This document shows, in pieces, positions 23,860 to 37,000 of a stretch of 64,000 nt of DNA. Within the stretch, counting starts at the first letter, position 1; the number at the start of each line of letters is the position of its first letter. The notes beneath the pieces were generated by a model, which ran no database searches, was not told the origin of the DNA, and saw nothing but the letters and a program-made list of their open reading frames with translations. Both the position numbers and the translations under genes were made by a program. The DNA is from Silene conica (Eukaryota > Streptophyta > Magnoliopsida > Caryophyllales > Caryophyllaceae). The DNA lies in assembly GCA_029255685.2 (NCBI GenBank), contig CM055312.2, forward strand, positions 83,617,010-83,681,009, given 5' to 3'.

Positions 23860-24680
23860 TCAATATCATAAAACTTTGGATTTGGAAGTTCCAAAAGATT
23901 TATTTTACAATGATGGGGATATGTCCATATATTATAACCTTGACTTCAAATTCAAAGTTTTTAAGGGGTGTAAATCTCACACCGTCACATCAATACAATA
24001 TATTCATATTTTAGTAAAAGGACATATCATAAGGGAGATATGTTTACACTATGACTTTGACCTGGAATTCAAAGTTTTAAATGGTGTAAAATTTAACACG
24101 GTCACATCAATACAATGTATTCATATTGTATTTTGGATTTGAAGTTTCATAGGGAAACACCTCATACTATTTTGGGCCTGAAGTTCCAAAAGATTTATTT
24201 TATAAAGATAGGGAGATATGATATTCATATTGTATTATATTATTTTGGACCTAAAGTTCCAAAAGATGACTTTGACCCGAAGTTCAAAGTTTTAAAGAGG
24301 TGTGAATTTAACACTATCTCATGAATACAATAAGTTTATATTGTATAAGGCAAGTGGCTAGAAATCCACATGTAAAAGCTAGTGGCCAGAAGTTCACAGC
24401 TGCGATTCTGATACGCATTTGAGTTTTAAATGAATAAAACGGTTTTATTCAAGGGAAATTATTTCTAAATTGATTTTTGTTCACCTGAAGTTGAACAGTA
24501 TAATGATATTTGAAATTAGATCCATTGCTGGAAATGAATGTGACATCTTATAAAAGACTCTGTCGGTGACAGAGATCGAGAGCATGGGATAATGATAAGC
24601 CTAAAGTGAATATGACATTTAAAAAAAAAAAGACTATGCCGGTGACAGAGCTCGAGAACATGGCATAATGATAAGCCTAA
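23860..24680. repeat. Imperfect tandem repeats in the copia interior
   Basis: At 23860-24340 the words 'aagttccaaaagat', 'ttcaaagtttta' and 'cacatcaatacaat' recur at intervals of roughly 100-150 bp. At 24541-24680 a segment of about 70 bp (GGTGACAGAG...GATAAGCCTAA) is duplicated in tandem. Confidence 0.7.
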
Positions 24681-25369
24681 TGAACATGGCATGAAAGTAT
24701 CTCATGAAAGTGAATATCTTATAAAAGTCAGGTGAGACTCATATATGCTCGAAATTTGATATGAGAAGGGATAAATTATTTCATAGCATTTCATAAGTTC
24801 ATAGCATTTGCAAATAATGAAAGTATGGCTCGAATTTCATAGTATTTTCGTAGATAGAATTATGACGGGAAGTTCATAATGTTTACAAATATTAAAGTTG
24901 TGGCCAGAAGTTCACAGTATTCGCAATTCATTTTTTTTGTATACAGTGTTACTTTTGAGTATTAAAACAAAAAAATGTTCGGGGTTTATTCCTAATTGCC
25001 AAAAGCTCATACACTATGGCATATGAGATTTATTAACGATGCAATATACTTTTTATTTCACTTATATCATGTTGTCTTGAAGACACGGTATGATGAAGAA
25101 AGTATGATTTGAACATTGATATTTTGCCTCCATGTGAAATTATTATTGTATTGGAGACAATTATGCCATTGGTAATGGTTAAATACGAGGATGTGGGGTG
25201 TTTATTTTGAAACACTTATATTCCCATCAAAAGTGAATATTTATTACACTCTTGAAAGAAAGGAGATATTGTGACACTCATATGGTATTATGAGGTAATT
25301 TGTCGAAAAATACAACTAATTTTTACGGTGTTGGAACCTTTGTGGTTAAGAGAATAAATTTACATATAT

Positions 25370-25800
25370 AATTACCATGTTATACAACACATTGAAAGGA
25401 TGTGATGATAAACATGGGTTTGTCATCATTGTATATGTTGACGATTATAATTATTAATCATTTGAGAAAACTCAAAGAGGAATATATTTCCTATTGGAAT
25501 ATTGACGACTCTTGCCTACATATATGGGACACTTATTGTGTCAGCTGTCACATCAATTATCAAGTTGGATAAAGTATTGCTGACTACAAATTTAGCATGA
25601 GAAATATAGTCAACTTGGAGTGGCGTGTGATAAGTGAAGTTATTGAGACACAACCGATTCTTATTAAAGTTTCCCATGAATTAATTGTGGGCAACTTAGA
25701 CAGTTGACATGAAATAATTCAGATGTGGCATATTAAAGCCATCCGGGTTTTTATTATACCCGTTTTGATAAACATGAAGTTTATCTTAAGGAAAATATAA
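25370..25800 (+). pseudogene. Copia reverse transcriptase remnant
   Basis: A short conceptual translation around 25416-25445 reads GFVIIVYVDD, the catalytic block of copia RT. Flanking codons are riddled with stops and shifts. It belongs to the surrounding element. Confidence 0.75.
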
Positions 25801-26544
25801 GTGCTGAAACTCTCTCGTGTAAATTTATTAAAAGCAAGACATTACACGGAGATTGAGTATATTCGATATTGGAGATCTAACAGCTACTTAAAGTGTAATA
25901 AAGAACTTAAATGTTTATTTATGGATTGATTTGATACTATATTAAATGGCTTGTAGACACATAATGATTTTTTCTAAGTAGTTATTGTATGGTAATCACA
26001 GTTTATTATATGAAATCGTTAATCTCCAAATTGGACATTGTGATTCAGCACATTTAAAATCCAACTGCATTATATGGTTGTTGTACAAAAAATGCTTACA
26101 TAAATTATCATTGGTGATAAGAGAAATTAAGGTCTAAGGTGGTTATGTTTTTTACCGCCGTAGGGGGAGATTGATAAGGAAAAGCTGGTAAAAACAAACA
26201 AGTATATTATCCCCAACTGGACATGATGTTCAGCGGTTTGTTTTCAATATGAAATACATCACATAGAAGTTCATGGAATTAAAAATGATGGTATTCATTT
26301 GATAATGAAGATGTATTAATAATGCCAATTTGATCACCTTATCAAATGTGACATGTTAAATTGAAATCTATGATTTAATTGTAGACAGATAGCCCTACAT
26401 GTGGTATAGCGAGCTATAAATTAGTCATAGAAAGTTGATGTAACGAAAATTAGATTCTTGCCAATTTGAACAACAAACACACAGGAAAGGTAGTGTGAAA
26501 GTCATATCGGTTCACATATTTTAGGTAATAAGAAAATGGCAAGC

Positions 26545-28235
26545 CTTTGATTTCACATTTTTGGTGGGCGGGATTGAGAAATAGGAAAACGGTACATTGG
26601 TGCAGTAAATTGGTATTGGCACAACCAAAGGGTGTGGGTGGCTTAGGCATAAGGAATATACAAGGTGTTTAAATCAAGCTTTATTGGGAAAAAATGCATG
26701 GCGCATTATTTCCAATCAAAGCTCTATCCTTACTAAGACGCTCGGGAAAAATATATGGTATCCATGATGGTAACCTTCTTATTAAAGGTTTTAAAAAACC
26801 AGCTAATTGTTCTTGGGGCGGCAGGGGCATTTTGTGGGGATGAGATCTCTTGAAAAAGAATATTGCATGGAAAATTGGGGCTTCATCTAATATTAGTGTC
26901 CTCAATGACAATTGGGTCAATGGACAAACTCCAAGGCTCAATAACGTTGAGTTAATCAGTACGGAGCCATTAGTTACCAATATCCGTGTGCGACATCTTT
27001 TTATTGAAGGGAATTGGAACTTGGTTCTTCTTCGAAGTCTTTTCAGTTTTGAAACTATAAGGAAAATCACGGCTATCCAAATCCCGGATGAAAATGATCA
27101 TGACTTATGTTTTTGGAATTTGTCAAAGGATGGGACATATAAGGTTAAGCAAGGGTATAATGCTGCTGTTGCCTCTATTCTTGAGACGAATGGAACAGAG
27201 AAGGATAAATATAGGCTAAGTGTGTGTCTAAAGCAATGATAAGAAATATTTGGCATTTGAAAGGACCTTCAAAATGGCGAATCTTGTTGGGGAAAATCTG
27301 TATTAATACTTTGCCTACTGGTAAGGAACTCAATAAGAGAATGCCAACACTTATGTCAAACTGTCACTTGTGTGCTTCTGAAGAGATGGAGGAAATGGTT
27401 GAACATCTCTTCAAAAATTGCGACTTCGCAATGAAAATGCGGCAGACTTCAGATCTTGGAATACGTGTAAATCCTTTGTGTACCTTAAGTCTTAATATTT
27501 GGATTGACAACTGGTTTGCATACTTCAGAAAATTGGACAACTACGAGCAGTTGTTTATTCGGTTCACGGCTGTTTTATCCTCCATTTGGTATGCTCGAAA
27601 CAATAAAGTCTTCCGGGGAATTGAGGCCAGTCTTTATAACAATGTTCTTGTCTACAAGGCTGAGGTTCTGAAGGGTATTAATGGTTTATCTGTTCTCCAT
27701 CCTAAGCCAGATTATCTTGCTGAGAATTATCCAGACTATTCCGAGGAAGTGGAAAAGCTTAAAAAGGATGTTCCTTTTTATCTTATCGGGAAACAAGAGT
27801 GTTGTTCACAGATATGGATCACGGTTGATGCTGCCTGGAGTTCTACCTTTACTACAGGCTTAGGCCTTACAGCGTCAAGTGCAAATGATGTTGACAAGCC
27901 TTCTTTCAATGGATATACTACCAACTAAAGAACCAGTGCAGAGAGTTGTGAGCAAGCAGAAGCCATTGCTGTTCTTAATGGGTTAGAATGGGCGGTTCAG
28001 AACAACTACTATCACGTATCTATTGCAACGGATTGCCTTAATATCATTCTAGAAATTATGGATCAGCAACAGTCATCACATACAGCTTCTAGCAGTATTA
28101 GGAAAATAAAAGCCTTATTTCCTTTTTTTCACTGTCTTAGTATTAGGTTTCTATGTAGACAACAAAACTTTAGAGCACATAATATGGCTAGAAATGCTAT
28201 TAAGCAGTAGCCATACGTATCCACCTGCCAAAAAA
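26545..28235 (+). mobile_element. 5'-truncated LINE inserted in the copia element
   Basis: The 3' half of a plant non-LTR retrotransposon. It holds the RT C-terminal region (HFWWAG, PKGVGGLGIRN), a zf-RVT domain (HLKGPSKWRILLGK, then CHLCASEEMEEMVEHLFKNC) at 27246-27420, and an RNase H-like domain beginning QIWITVDAAWSS at about 27800, ending near 28205. Frames break near 26670, 26845, 27235 and at a TAA at 27926. It ends in an A-run and is flanked by AAAATGGCAAGC on both sides (26533-26544 and 28236-28247), consistent with target-primed insertion. Confidence 0.85.
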
Positions 28236-29212
28236 AAATGGCAAGCATGAGCAGTTGGTACAGAGTAAAGAAGTTTCGATGTCCCGGAAATAACATAGAT
28301 ATCTGAATGATAATAGATGGCCTATATAGAAAAAGCAATGGTACTATATATTCAGATATCACTGATTCAGTACTAAATATCACGAGATATTGAAATTATA
28401 TCGATATGATTAAGGAACCGATATGCATTTGTGCGCGGAATTTAATGGACTAGATAATGGGGATCTTATAAATAAGTCCAATTTTATTGTGACACATAAT
28501 CAATGATTATGAATGAGCTCATGGACCAGAAGTCCATTTATTCACCGGAAGTCAATTTAAGTTATAAATTTTGGGAAACAAAATTGTACAGTTTGCATTA
28601 TCGAGTCATCATCATGTGCATTTTGAAGATTAAGTTCATCATTGCATTTAGCATTAATATTTACATTATTATTTGTTTTAGAATGTTGCATAAAATTAGT
28701 TACATATCATATGCATGCACATAATTAATTATATTGTTATATTTAGATAAATATTTAAAATGGAGAAATATTATCTTATGAGATAGTCCAACGAGGATAA
28801 CTCCTTATAGGAGCCACTTATAAATGATTATCAAATGGTGATGTTTTATTTAGTTTTGGGAACTCATGATTATATACGAACCTCTGTGACACGATTAAAA
28901 GGTTATCGTGATTATTTCCAAAAATGGAAAATTTAAACTCCTGTAGAGTTACTTGAAGAAAATTATTATTATCTCAACCTGAAATTTGAGCATATGAGAA
29001 TAATGATTTAAATGAGCCTCATGCAAAACATGTGAAATTAGTTCATGGTCCAAAAATACCATAACAATGGAAAATATTGTAGTCAAAATCTACAATGAGG
29101 ATATCAATCAATGCATATATGGTTTAGCAAAGAAAATAGTCAAAGGGACTGGATGATTTATTCAATAATTATCGTATTGATTCTCCTTAATACGAGGAAT
29201 TAAGAAATGATG

Positions 29213-29791
29213 GGTACACTCTTTTTCCCTTCGACTAGTTTTTTGTCCCAACGAGTTTTTCCTAGCAAGGTTTTTAACGAGGTAGCAATATAAGCGCATT
29301 ATTACGCCATAGTCATGATCGTCACTATTGTTGAGAAGACAATTATTTTCGACATATAATGTTATGTCGTGTTTGTGAAGAAGTTACATTATTTTTGTGG
29401 AAGTATCAAATGCAATGAAGATCTAAGAGTTACTATGAAATGATTAAGATCCAGAGTGTGAGTTCTCAAAGAAATGTGCTAACGAAACTGTCATTGATTT
29501 CTATTGACGGAAGATTCAAGTTTATTAACTACATTGAATTGGGTATTACTTCAACAATCGAGAAGTTATGTCAAATCATGGATCATTTGAAGATGTATTA
29601 ACTTATGTAATCATCAGGGAGAGTAACACGCGTTGTACTCTTTTTCCTTAGCTATGGTTTTGTCCCACTTGGTTTTCCATGGAAAGGTTTTAACGAGGCG
29701 GTTTTGATATGCGTGTTTGAAGATTAGTGTACTCTTTTCCTTCACTAGTGTTTTCCCACGAGGTTTTTCTAGGAAGGTTTTTAACGAGACA
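29213..29791 (+). repeat. Repeated block upstream of the copia polypurine tract
   Basis: Three diverged copies (about 29213, 29633 and 29727) of a segment running GTACTCTTTTTCC ... TTTTGTCCCA ... GGTTTTTAACGAG. They lie in the non-coding 3' part between RNase H and LTR, where such blocks are usual in copia elements. Confidence 0.75.
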
Positions 29792-29822
29792 TCTGCTTCA
29801 ATGATGGACATTCAAGGGGGAG

Positions 29823-30003
29823 TGTTATGAAATATTATTGTATAATATGGATGTCCATATCGTAATATTTTAGTGTGTTTTATCATATGAAAACTCTACC
29901 TCATTATATATGTATATATACCCCTCATAATAGAATGAGAACATACCTTTTGTCTCTCTTTTACTTTTTCTCTACAATTCTCTCTTGTCTTTATTTCACA
30001 ACA
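29823..30003 (+). repeat. 3' LTR of the copia element
   Basis: 181 bp, preceded by AAGGGGGAG and followed by the ATAAA duplication. Confidence 0.93.
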
Positions 30004-30008
30004 ATAAA

Positions 30009-31038
30009 ATTATATCACGTGAAGTTTTAAAGGTTCTCATTATATGAAAGAGGATTTTCACTTGATACTAATTTGAGTTTCTTTCACTAGGTCTAGTTCG
30101 ACCCGTTTTCACCATTTACTATATTTTTTTTTGCATTGTGTATGAGTTAAAAATAATTAATTGAAACATTATAAATAACGACATTTAGGACGTGTCAATA
30201 AAGTAAGAGGTCAGACCTAATAAAATATTACAGAGTAAGAGAGGAGTAGAGTTGATAATTTTTTATTTTTTTTTGTGACGAGAAGAGTTGTAGCCACTAT
30301 CTTGGATATGCACTAGGTAAATCTCTTGGTATACTAGATAAGCCGAGCACGTATACAAAATAAGTCAGAAAGACTAAGTGTTAGGTTAAAAAGAGGAAGT
30401 GATAAAAAGTCCATAAAATTCGACGGAAGATTTAATGATTAAAGAAGATGTTTATAGAGGGAAGATAAAATGTAAGTCAGGAAATCGAAAGTCGGAAGTC
30501 GGAAGTCGGTAGTCGGTAGTCGGTAGTCGGAAATAATGGTAGTAGGGAGTAGTATGGAATAGCATGAAAGGTGTTCCCCAGCAACAGCAGCAGCAGCAAT
30601 GAGTGAATGACTGGTTGACTAGTGACTAGACCACCACCAGTCCACCACCACACTTGTAAGAGTATATCCAATATCCAGATCTTCCTCTTAAATTAATTTA
30701 CAATTAAATCCATTATTATTACTTACTTAATTTAGGTAATTTACTCGGTTCAAACTACACTATCACACTCTACTACACTTCATACTCCATTGCCTAGCTT
30801 CAACACCACTACAACTTCACTCCCTTCCTTCCTTCCTTCCTTCCTTCCTTCCTCCTCTCTCTTCTCGCTTTTCTACGCTCACTCAATTACCCATCTTCAT
30901 TATTTCACCTTCGATCCATCTCCATCTCGACTATCATTATAATCAGATCTACACACTACTGCTTCAAACATGAACCCACATCTTTTATCACTTATCACTA
31001 CTACTACTACTACTACTACCACCATCTAAGGAATTCCA
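30009..31038. other. Upstream region of the NAT-like gene, with microsatellites
   Basis: Contains a 7-bp tandem run of AGTCGGA/AGTCGGT (30485-30531), a CAG run (about 30581-30598), a CTTC run of about nine units (30819-30854) and a CTA run (30999-31019). The CTTC and CTA runs probably lie in the 5' UTR. No clear TATA box assigned. Confidence 0.6.
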
Positions 31039-34000
31039 ATGTCCACCTCCCACCCTAATAACAGACCCAAACCCGGTCCATGGCACCCTCCTGCTCCTGA
31101 TTCCAAACCTATACCGCCTACTTCCTGGGCCAAGCGAACCGGCTTCCGACCTAAGTTTTCCGGGGAGACCACTTCTACTCACTCTGCTGTCGTTGATATC
31201 GAGGCTGGCCGGGCCAGGCCGTTACCTCCTTCTTCAGTTAATGGACTCCCCACACAGCCTTCGACTTCAAATAATGGACCCCCCACACAGCCTCCTACTT
31301 CAAATAATGGACCTACACCTACTTCAGTAACGCCCAAGCCAACGCTGGTGAAGAAGACTAGGGATTCGGATGGGGATACGGCGGAGGCCGTGGTAGCCAA
31401 CGGGAATGGGGAAGGCAGTGCTACCCGGAGAGGTGGGAGCAGGAGTGAGGAGGCTGTACAAATGGTGCCTCGCAATGTGGTGGTGGACGATGATAATGAT
31501 GATGCTGCTATTGTAGGAAGGCAATCTCATATCAAGTATGAGCTTAGAGATACTCCTGGTCTTGGTCTGTTCTTCATTTCCATCTACTTACCCTATTTAT
31601 TTATCCTAATTGCACTTTCATCTACCACTTTTACTCTTTCAAGTTTCATCCGCTTATTTGATTATTTATTTCTCATTTTCATGGAGTTGCCTTTTTGGGT
31701 GGTTCAATGTTGCAGTACCAATTGGACTATATGGTCTACAACAGTTTATTTCAATTTTGGGCTCAATAATTCTGATACCGCTCGTTATAGTGCCGGCCAT
31801 GGGTGGTTCTTATGTATGCATATCTCCATACCTCTACCCACATTTTTCGTCAACTTGTACTCTTATTCTTTACCTTGTTAATCTAATTTGATTTAGTCAA
31901 TGTAGGAGGATACAGCCAATGTAGTCTCAACCGTGCTCTTCGTCACTGGAATAACCACGCTATTGCATACATTCTTTGGTACTAGACTGCCCTTAATACA
32001 AGGGCCGTCTTATGTATATCTCGCTCCAGCTCTTGCAATTATAAATTCCCCCGAGTTTCAGAAGCTAAATGGAAATGTATGTTCATTACTAAATGACTTT
32101 TATTGCTTTATGGGCTCATCACACTTGCCCTACATTCCTACAACATTCTCAAATTCAATGACTATTTGTGCCACTACAATTCTTAACCGTTCTTCTTTAT
32201 GGTGGTTGTTATATACCAGAGACACAGTCTCACACTCTCACGTGTGTGTCACATGTGAGGCCACTCTAAATATTTAGGTATTCCTCAGTCAATAATAAGA
32301 TAAATGGGATGCTCTCAACTTCAACCACACTTTATAGATAAAGCAAAGCACTTCTCGAAAGGGTCTTTTCCTTGATATTAACGAAACTGTGGACAACGGT
32401 AGACTTGATAATAGATACGGACGGATGGATGGATGGGAATAATTGACATACAGGTGTAAGACGTAAGATGACTGGTTTACAAGTTTTGGATTTTGTTCAA
32501 TGTCTTTCTTTGCTTCCCAATGGCATTTCGTGAACACAGGAGAATTTAGCATAAACCTTTGAATATATTTCATGTCATCGATGTCTTTACAAACCCAGAC
32601 TAGTAGGATATAGGCTAATTGGAATAAATTTCTCAGACGTGCCAAGATATAGGTTTCGGTTATTTCTGGGTCCTTGATAGTGCCATTTTTCTGTTCCTTC
32701 TAACTTTTCAGTTTTTCGATCTTCTCACATTTCCATTCATCCAGACCCTGCCAATGGTAGATTGGTGGGCACTGCGATGAGTGTTGGACATGCTTGTAAC
32801 CTCACTCCTATGACTCTCTGTTGCTTCATAATCAGTGGTCCTGGACTAAGCCATGGTGACTTCTGCAGTAACTTTAGGTTTTTAGTTTGATTTCATGATT
32901 TGCCTTATTCATTAAACCGCTTGTCTCTTTTGGGTCCTTTGCGCGGCGGGGCGGGGATCGAACTTAGATTTTTGTTAGCTGACCTCCCCATTAATGGCAC
33001 TATTTGCTCAGTATGTGTGACTGTGCAGTTTATGATGTCTATTTGCTCAGTATGTGTGATTGTGCAGTTTATGATGTAAGAGTAACCTAGTTGTAGAAGT
33101 TGTCTTTTGTTTTCTTACACACCTTTGGTAACCAAATTTGAATTTTGATTGATTTGTATTATTTTCAGAACTTTAAGCATATAATGAAGGAGCTCCAAGG
33201 GGCCATCATTGTAGCCTCAGCATTTCAGGCGTTCTTAGGCTACAGCGGATTGATGTCATTGTTAGTAAGGTATGATTTCTATTATATTGAAGTCATCGTG
33301 GGTAATCGTGTTGAATGTATTTTCTAATAGAAGTCGTTCTCGGATGGAAGAAGATAGAATCTTTTAACCCGCAGTTAACTGTCAACATAAAATGACATAT
33401 ATGAACAGGTGTAAGTGACAGTCAAATGTTATTCTCGTGAAAGGCATATAAGTGACAGTTACTGGGACTGTCATGAGGAGGTATATATGTGAGTATGTGA
33501 CAGTGAGAGCATGTACAATAGTGGAAGTTGTAGAGCACCTGTTTTGCTCTCCATTTACCTCCGCTCTCCTTTGAGAGCAAAACTCCTTGGAGAGCAAAAA
33601 TCAATTCTTCCGTCACACTAGTAAAATTCTCATATTGCTCTCTTAAATGCTCTCCACCTAAAATATTAGAGTCACCTACTTTATGTTTACGTTAAAAAGA
33701 ATTACAACACACATTCATCCTCTCGCACATTTTACTTTTAAGGGCCCACCTAAGATGGAGACATGCTCTTCTTTGTTCTTCCCCAAGAACACCAAAAGAG
33801 CTCCTCTCCATTTTTTTAATGGGGAGGACATTAAAATCACTCAGAGAGCTCCTATTATAAGGGAAAAAGCACATGTTTTTTGCTCTCCAAATGACTCCAA
33901 TTATGGGGACCATCTAGAGAGCACATTAGAGAGCACTTGGAGAACTCCTATTGTACATGCTCTTAATGTAACTGTCATGAGGATAATAGCCATTTCTCTC

Positions 34001-37000
34001 CTATAAGTACAAGTCTGTTCTCGTTGGTTCAAAATATTAAAATCATACTCAACAAAAACATTTTCAATAAGTATTATGCAGATACATATGATTTCTTTGA
34101 AAGCTATTACAAAAAGGGTACTTAAGAACAAATAGTTAGTGCAAACAATCTAATGGGGATTTATTTTAGCATAAGGTATTTTCGCTCGACTATTGACACA
34201 TCTATATATGGGGCGATTATTGTCTAAACGAAAGCTATTTCAGTCGCGACTTGAAACCTTTATTTTATGTATTCTATATCTGTAGTTTATATACTTTAGT
34301 GTGTACAATTTCCAACAAATTGAATTGGTAAGATTGTTCAATAAAACCTATCATAATCATTTTATACAAGGTGGATACTCTATCAGTCTAGCTTAGTATC
34401 AGTCTAGCTTATATTGTTTTTGATGCTTCAACGATTGCTTCTGACATTGCACATTACACATATATATTGATATAGAGTTCATGCCCTGCCTACATCCTTC
34501 CATCAATCTCTCTTTCTTAGTCGTAAAATGGTGGCATCTTCAATGCAAAACTGAAATGAAAAGTTCGATGGTGCTCAATGCACATCTAGTTAGCATATGC
34601 AATCTAGTACTATGGCATTATGGTTGATTCCCAACCTGTAGGGTGATTTTCGCTTCTTGTACATGGTTGTAGGTTCAATGACAGTTAAACAATGTGTGAG
34701 AGAACTTAAGGATCCACACCCACATTGAAGTAATTTCGTGGATTATCTTTTACAAGAAATGTATATATTGCGAACTGATTTGAATCTGTCAGAATGGAAG
34801 ATGCAATGAAATCTAATAAATGGGAGGAGTATTTGTTAATAGTGATTTATTTGGTTGATTTGGCTTGTGAAATCTAGTATACCAATGTAACTCCTCCCTT
34901 GTGTTGTCAAGTGGTCCGTCTGTCCTCCGTTTGGTTGTGGCCCGACCCGTTTGCGTGTTTTAACGCTAGATCGCTAATAAAAACTAGGTAAGTCAGTGAG
35001 GAATAACACTCATAGCCTAAGTTCAAACTTTGTCCTCATTACAAGCTGACATGTTGCTACCTTTACACTAAAATAAAAATAAAAATATGTTTTGACAAAT
35101 TCGTAACATTGTATGTCTGTTAATTTCTAGGGTTATCAATCCGGTTGTTGTGGCTCCAACCATAGCGGCTGTAGGGCTTTCTTTCTACAGTTATGGTTTT
35201 CCACAAGTTGGTACATGTCTTGAGATTGGTGCTGTGCAGATAATCCTAGTCATAATCTTCTCTCTTGTAAGCAGTTCTTACCCAACTTTTATATTTCTTT
35301 GTTTCTGTAATCTTTCCAATTTGTATATCACTCATTAGTGGCACTGTTGTAACTGACCATAATTTTCTTGCAGTATCTTCGGAAAATATCTATTCTCGGA
35401 CATCGTATATTTCTAATTTACGCGGTATGTTATATACCTTCTTCGCATCAAAGTTGATAATCTATTGGTATCTCCTAAATGCAGTTTAGGTTTTTTGTTT
35501 GGCTGCAGAATATACTTCTTTAAGGATAATTTAAACCAATTGTGATTGTTTTTACTCATAGTTTTAGAAACTTGCTTAATGTGGTCTCTGGAGTGAACAT
35601 CATTGAAACTTGAAAGTAGATTTGTTCAAAAGCTAATGACATGTTTGGTGGAGATATCCTTTTTATTATGTAATTTGCTGATAGTAGGGTTAAAAGGCAA
35701 ATAAGTAATGAGATAATGAAAGAGGGTTTCGATTGGAGTACAATGATTCAATGATTCGGGCTCGCCATTTCCACTTAAAAACATGTAAACTCTAGCACAT
35801 ATTTATTGTGATCGGCTACACTCCTTTCCTCTTGACCCCTTTCTCTCTACCCTTCATTCCATCTGATCGTTTAGCTATGTTATTTCAACTTGAATGCAAG
35901 TATTGGACGTGACACAGAATTGAGTGTTCGCCACGGCTATGTTGTGCTTAGTTTTCAACTTTTTGGACTAAATGCAGTGTCGAAATCTCGTGTTGAAATG
36001 TCTGACGTGCGACATGTTGTTGAAGTGCAGTGTTGATATTACGTAGGCCATATGTTATAAGTAATAGGTATTAAGCCAACCAAATATGCACTAAATGTGT
36101 ATGGCTGGGGTGAATTATAATAGTGTAAGCAGAATCCAGCTCTTCATTTAGCTATCTTTATTGGTAGGTTCCATTGGGTCTTGCAATCACATGGGCGACT
36201 GCGTTCCTTCTGACTGAAGCAGGAGCATACAACTTCAAAGGCTGTGATCCAAATGTGCCTCACTCCAATATTATCTCGGACCACTGTAAAAAGCATATTG
36301 CGAGAATGAAGCAGTGTCGTGTTGATACATCCCATGCTCTAAAAATGGCACCATGGTTTAGATTTCCTTATCCCTTACAATGGGGTACACCTGTTTTTAG
36401 TTGGAAAATGGCGCTTGTGATGTGCGCTGTCTCCGTAATTGCATCAGTGGACTCTGTAAGCTCTTCATTGATTTCTTCAGATCTGATAGTCTATAAAAAT
36501 GGTGGCATTAATTACGCATAAATCAAATTAAAGGCCATCATTTCACCATTCTTTATGTAATTTTTCTAAAATAATAGAAAAAATACTACTCCCTCCATCC
36601 TAATTATAATGTCTCGATTTCCTTTTTGTGCTCTCCCAAAATAATTTTCCAATTATTGATCCAGTAAAATAATGTAGTGAACAACAATAATGTCGAGTAA
36701 TAAGTAGTAAGTACTAATAACCCTTCTCCTTTAGTCAAAGAATAATAATGTAATTTCGTAATTTTGGCACTTTCTCTTAAATACAACCTTAATCAAACAG
36801 GAAAAATATAAATGGGATGGAGGGAGTAATACTATTAATATATATGTTCTTTTTTTCTGATATATCAAGATTTTCTTTTTATTTATTTCTTTTTAAATTT
36901 ATAAATTTGTAGGTCGGTTCATATCATGCATCGTCCCTATTGGTTGCGTCCAGACCTCCAACACCAGGTGTTCTTAGTCGAGGAATTGGCATGGAAGGCT

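Larger units (their letters stand above)
21783..30003 (+). mobile_element. Ty1-copia retrotransposon, degenerate, with nested insertions
   Basis: LTRs of 178 and 181 bp (TGTTATGAAA ... CACAACA) are flanked by an exact 5-bp duplication ATAAA (21778-21782 and 30004-30008). The 5' LTR is followed by CGTTATCAGCACGAG, a copia-type primer region, and the 3' LTR is preceded by the polypurine tract AAGGGGGAG. The inside is nearly all decayed. A copia RT signature (FVIIVYVDD) survives at about 25416-25445. A putative solo LTR and a truncated LINE sit inside and account for nearly 3 kb. Confidence 0.92.
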
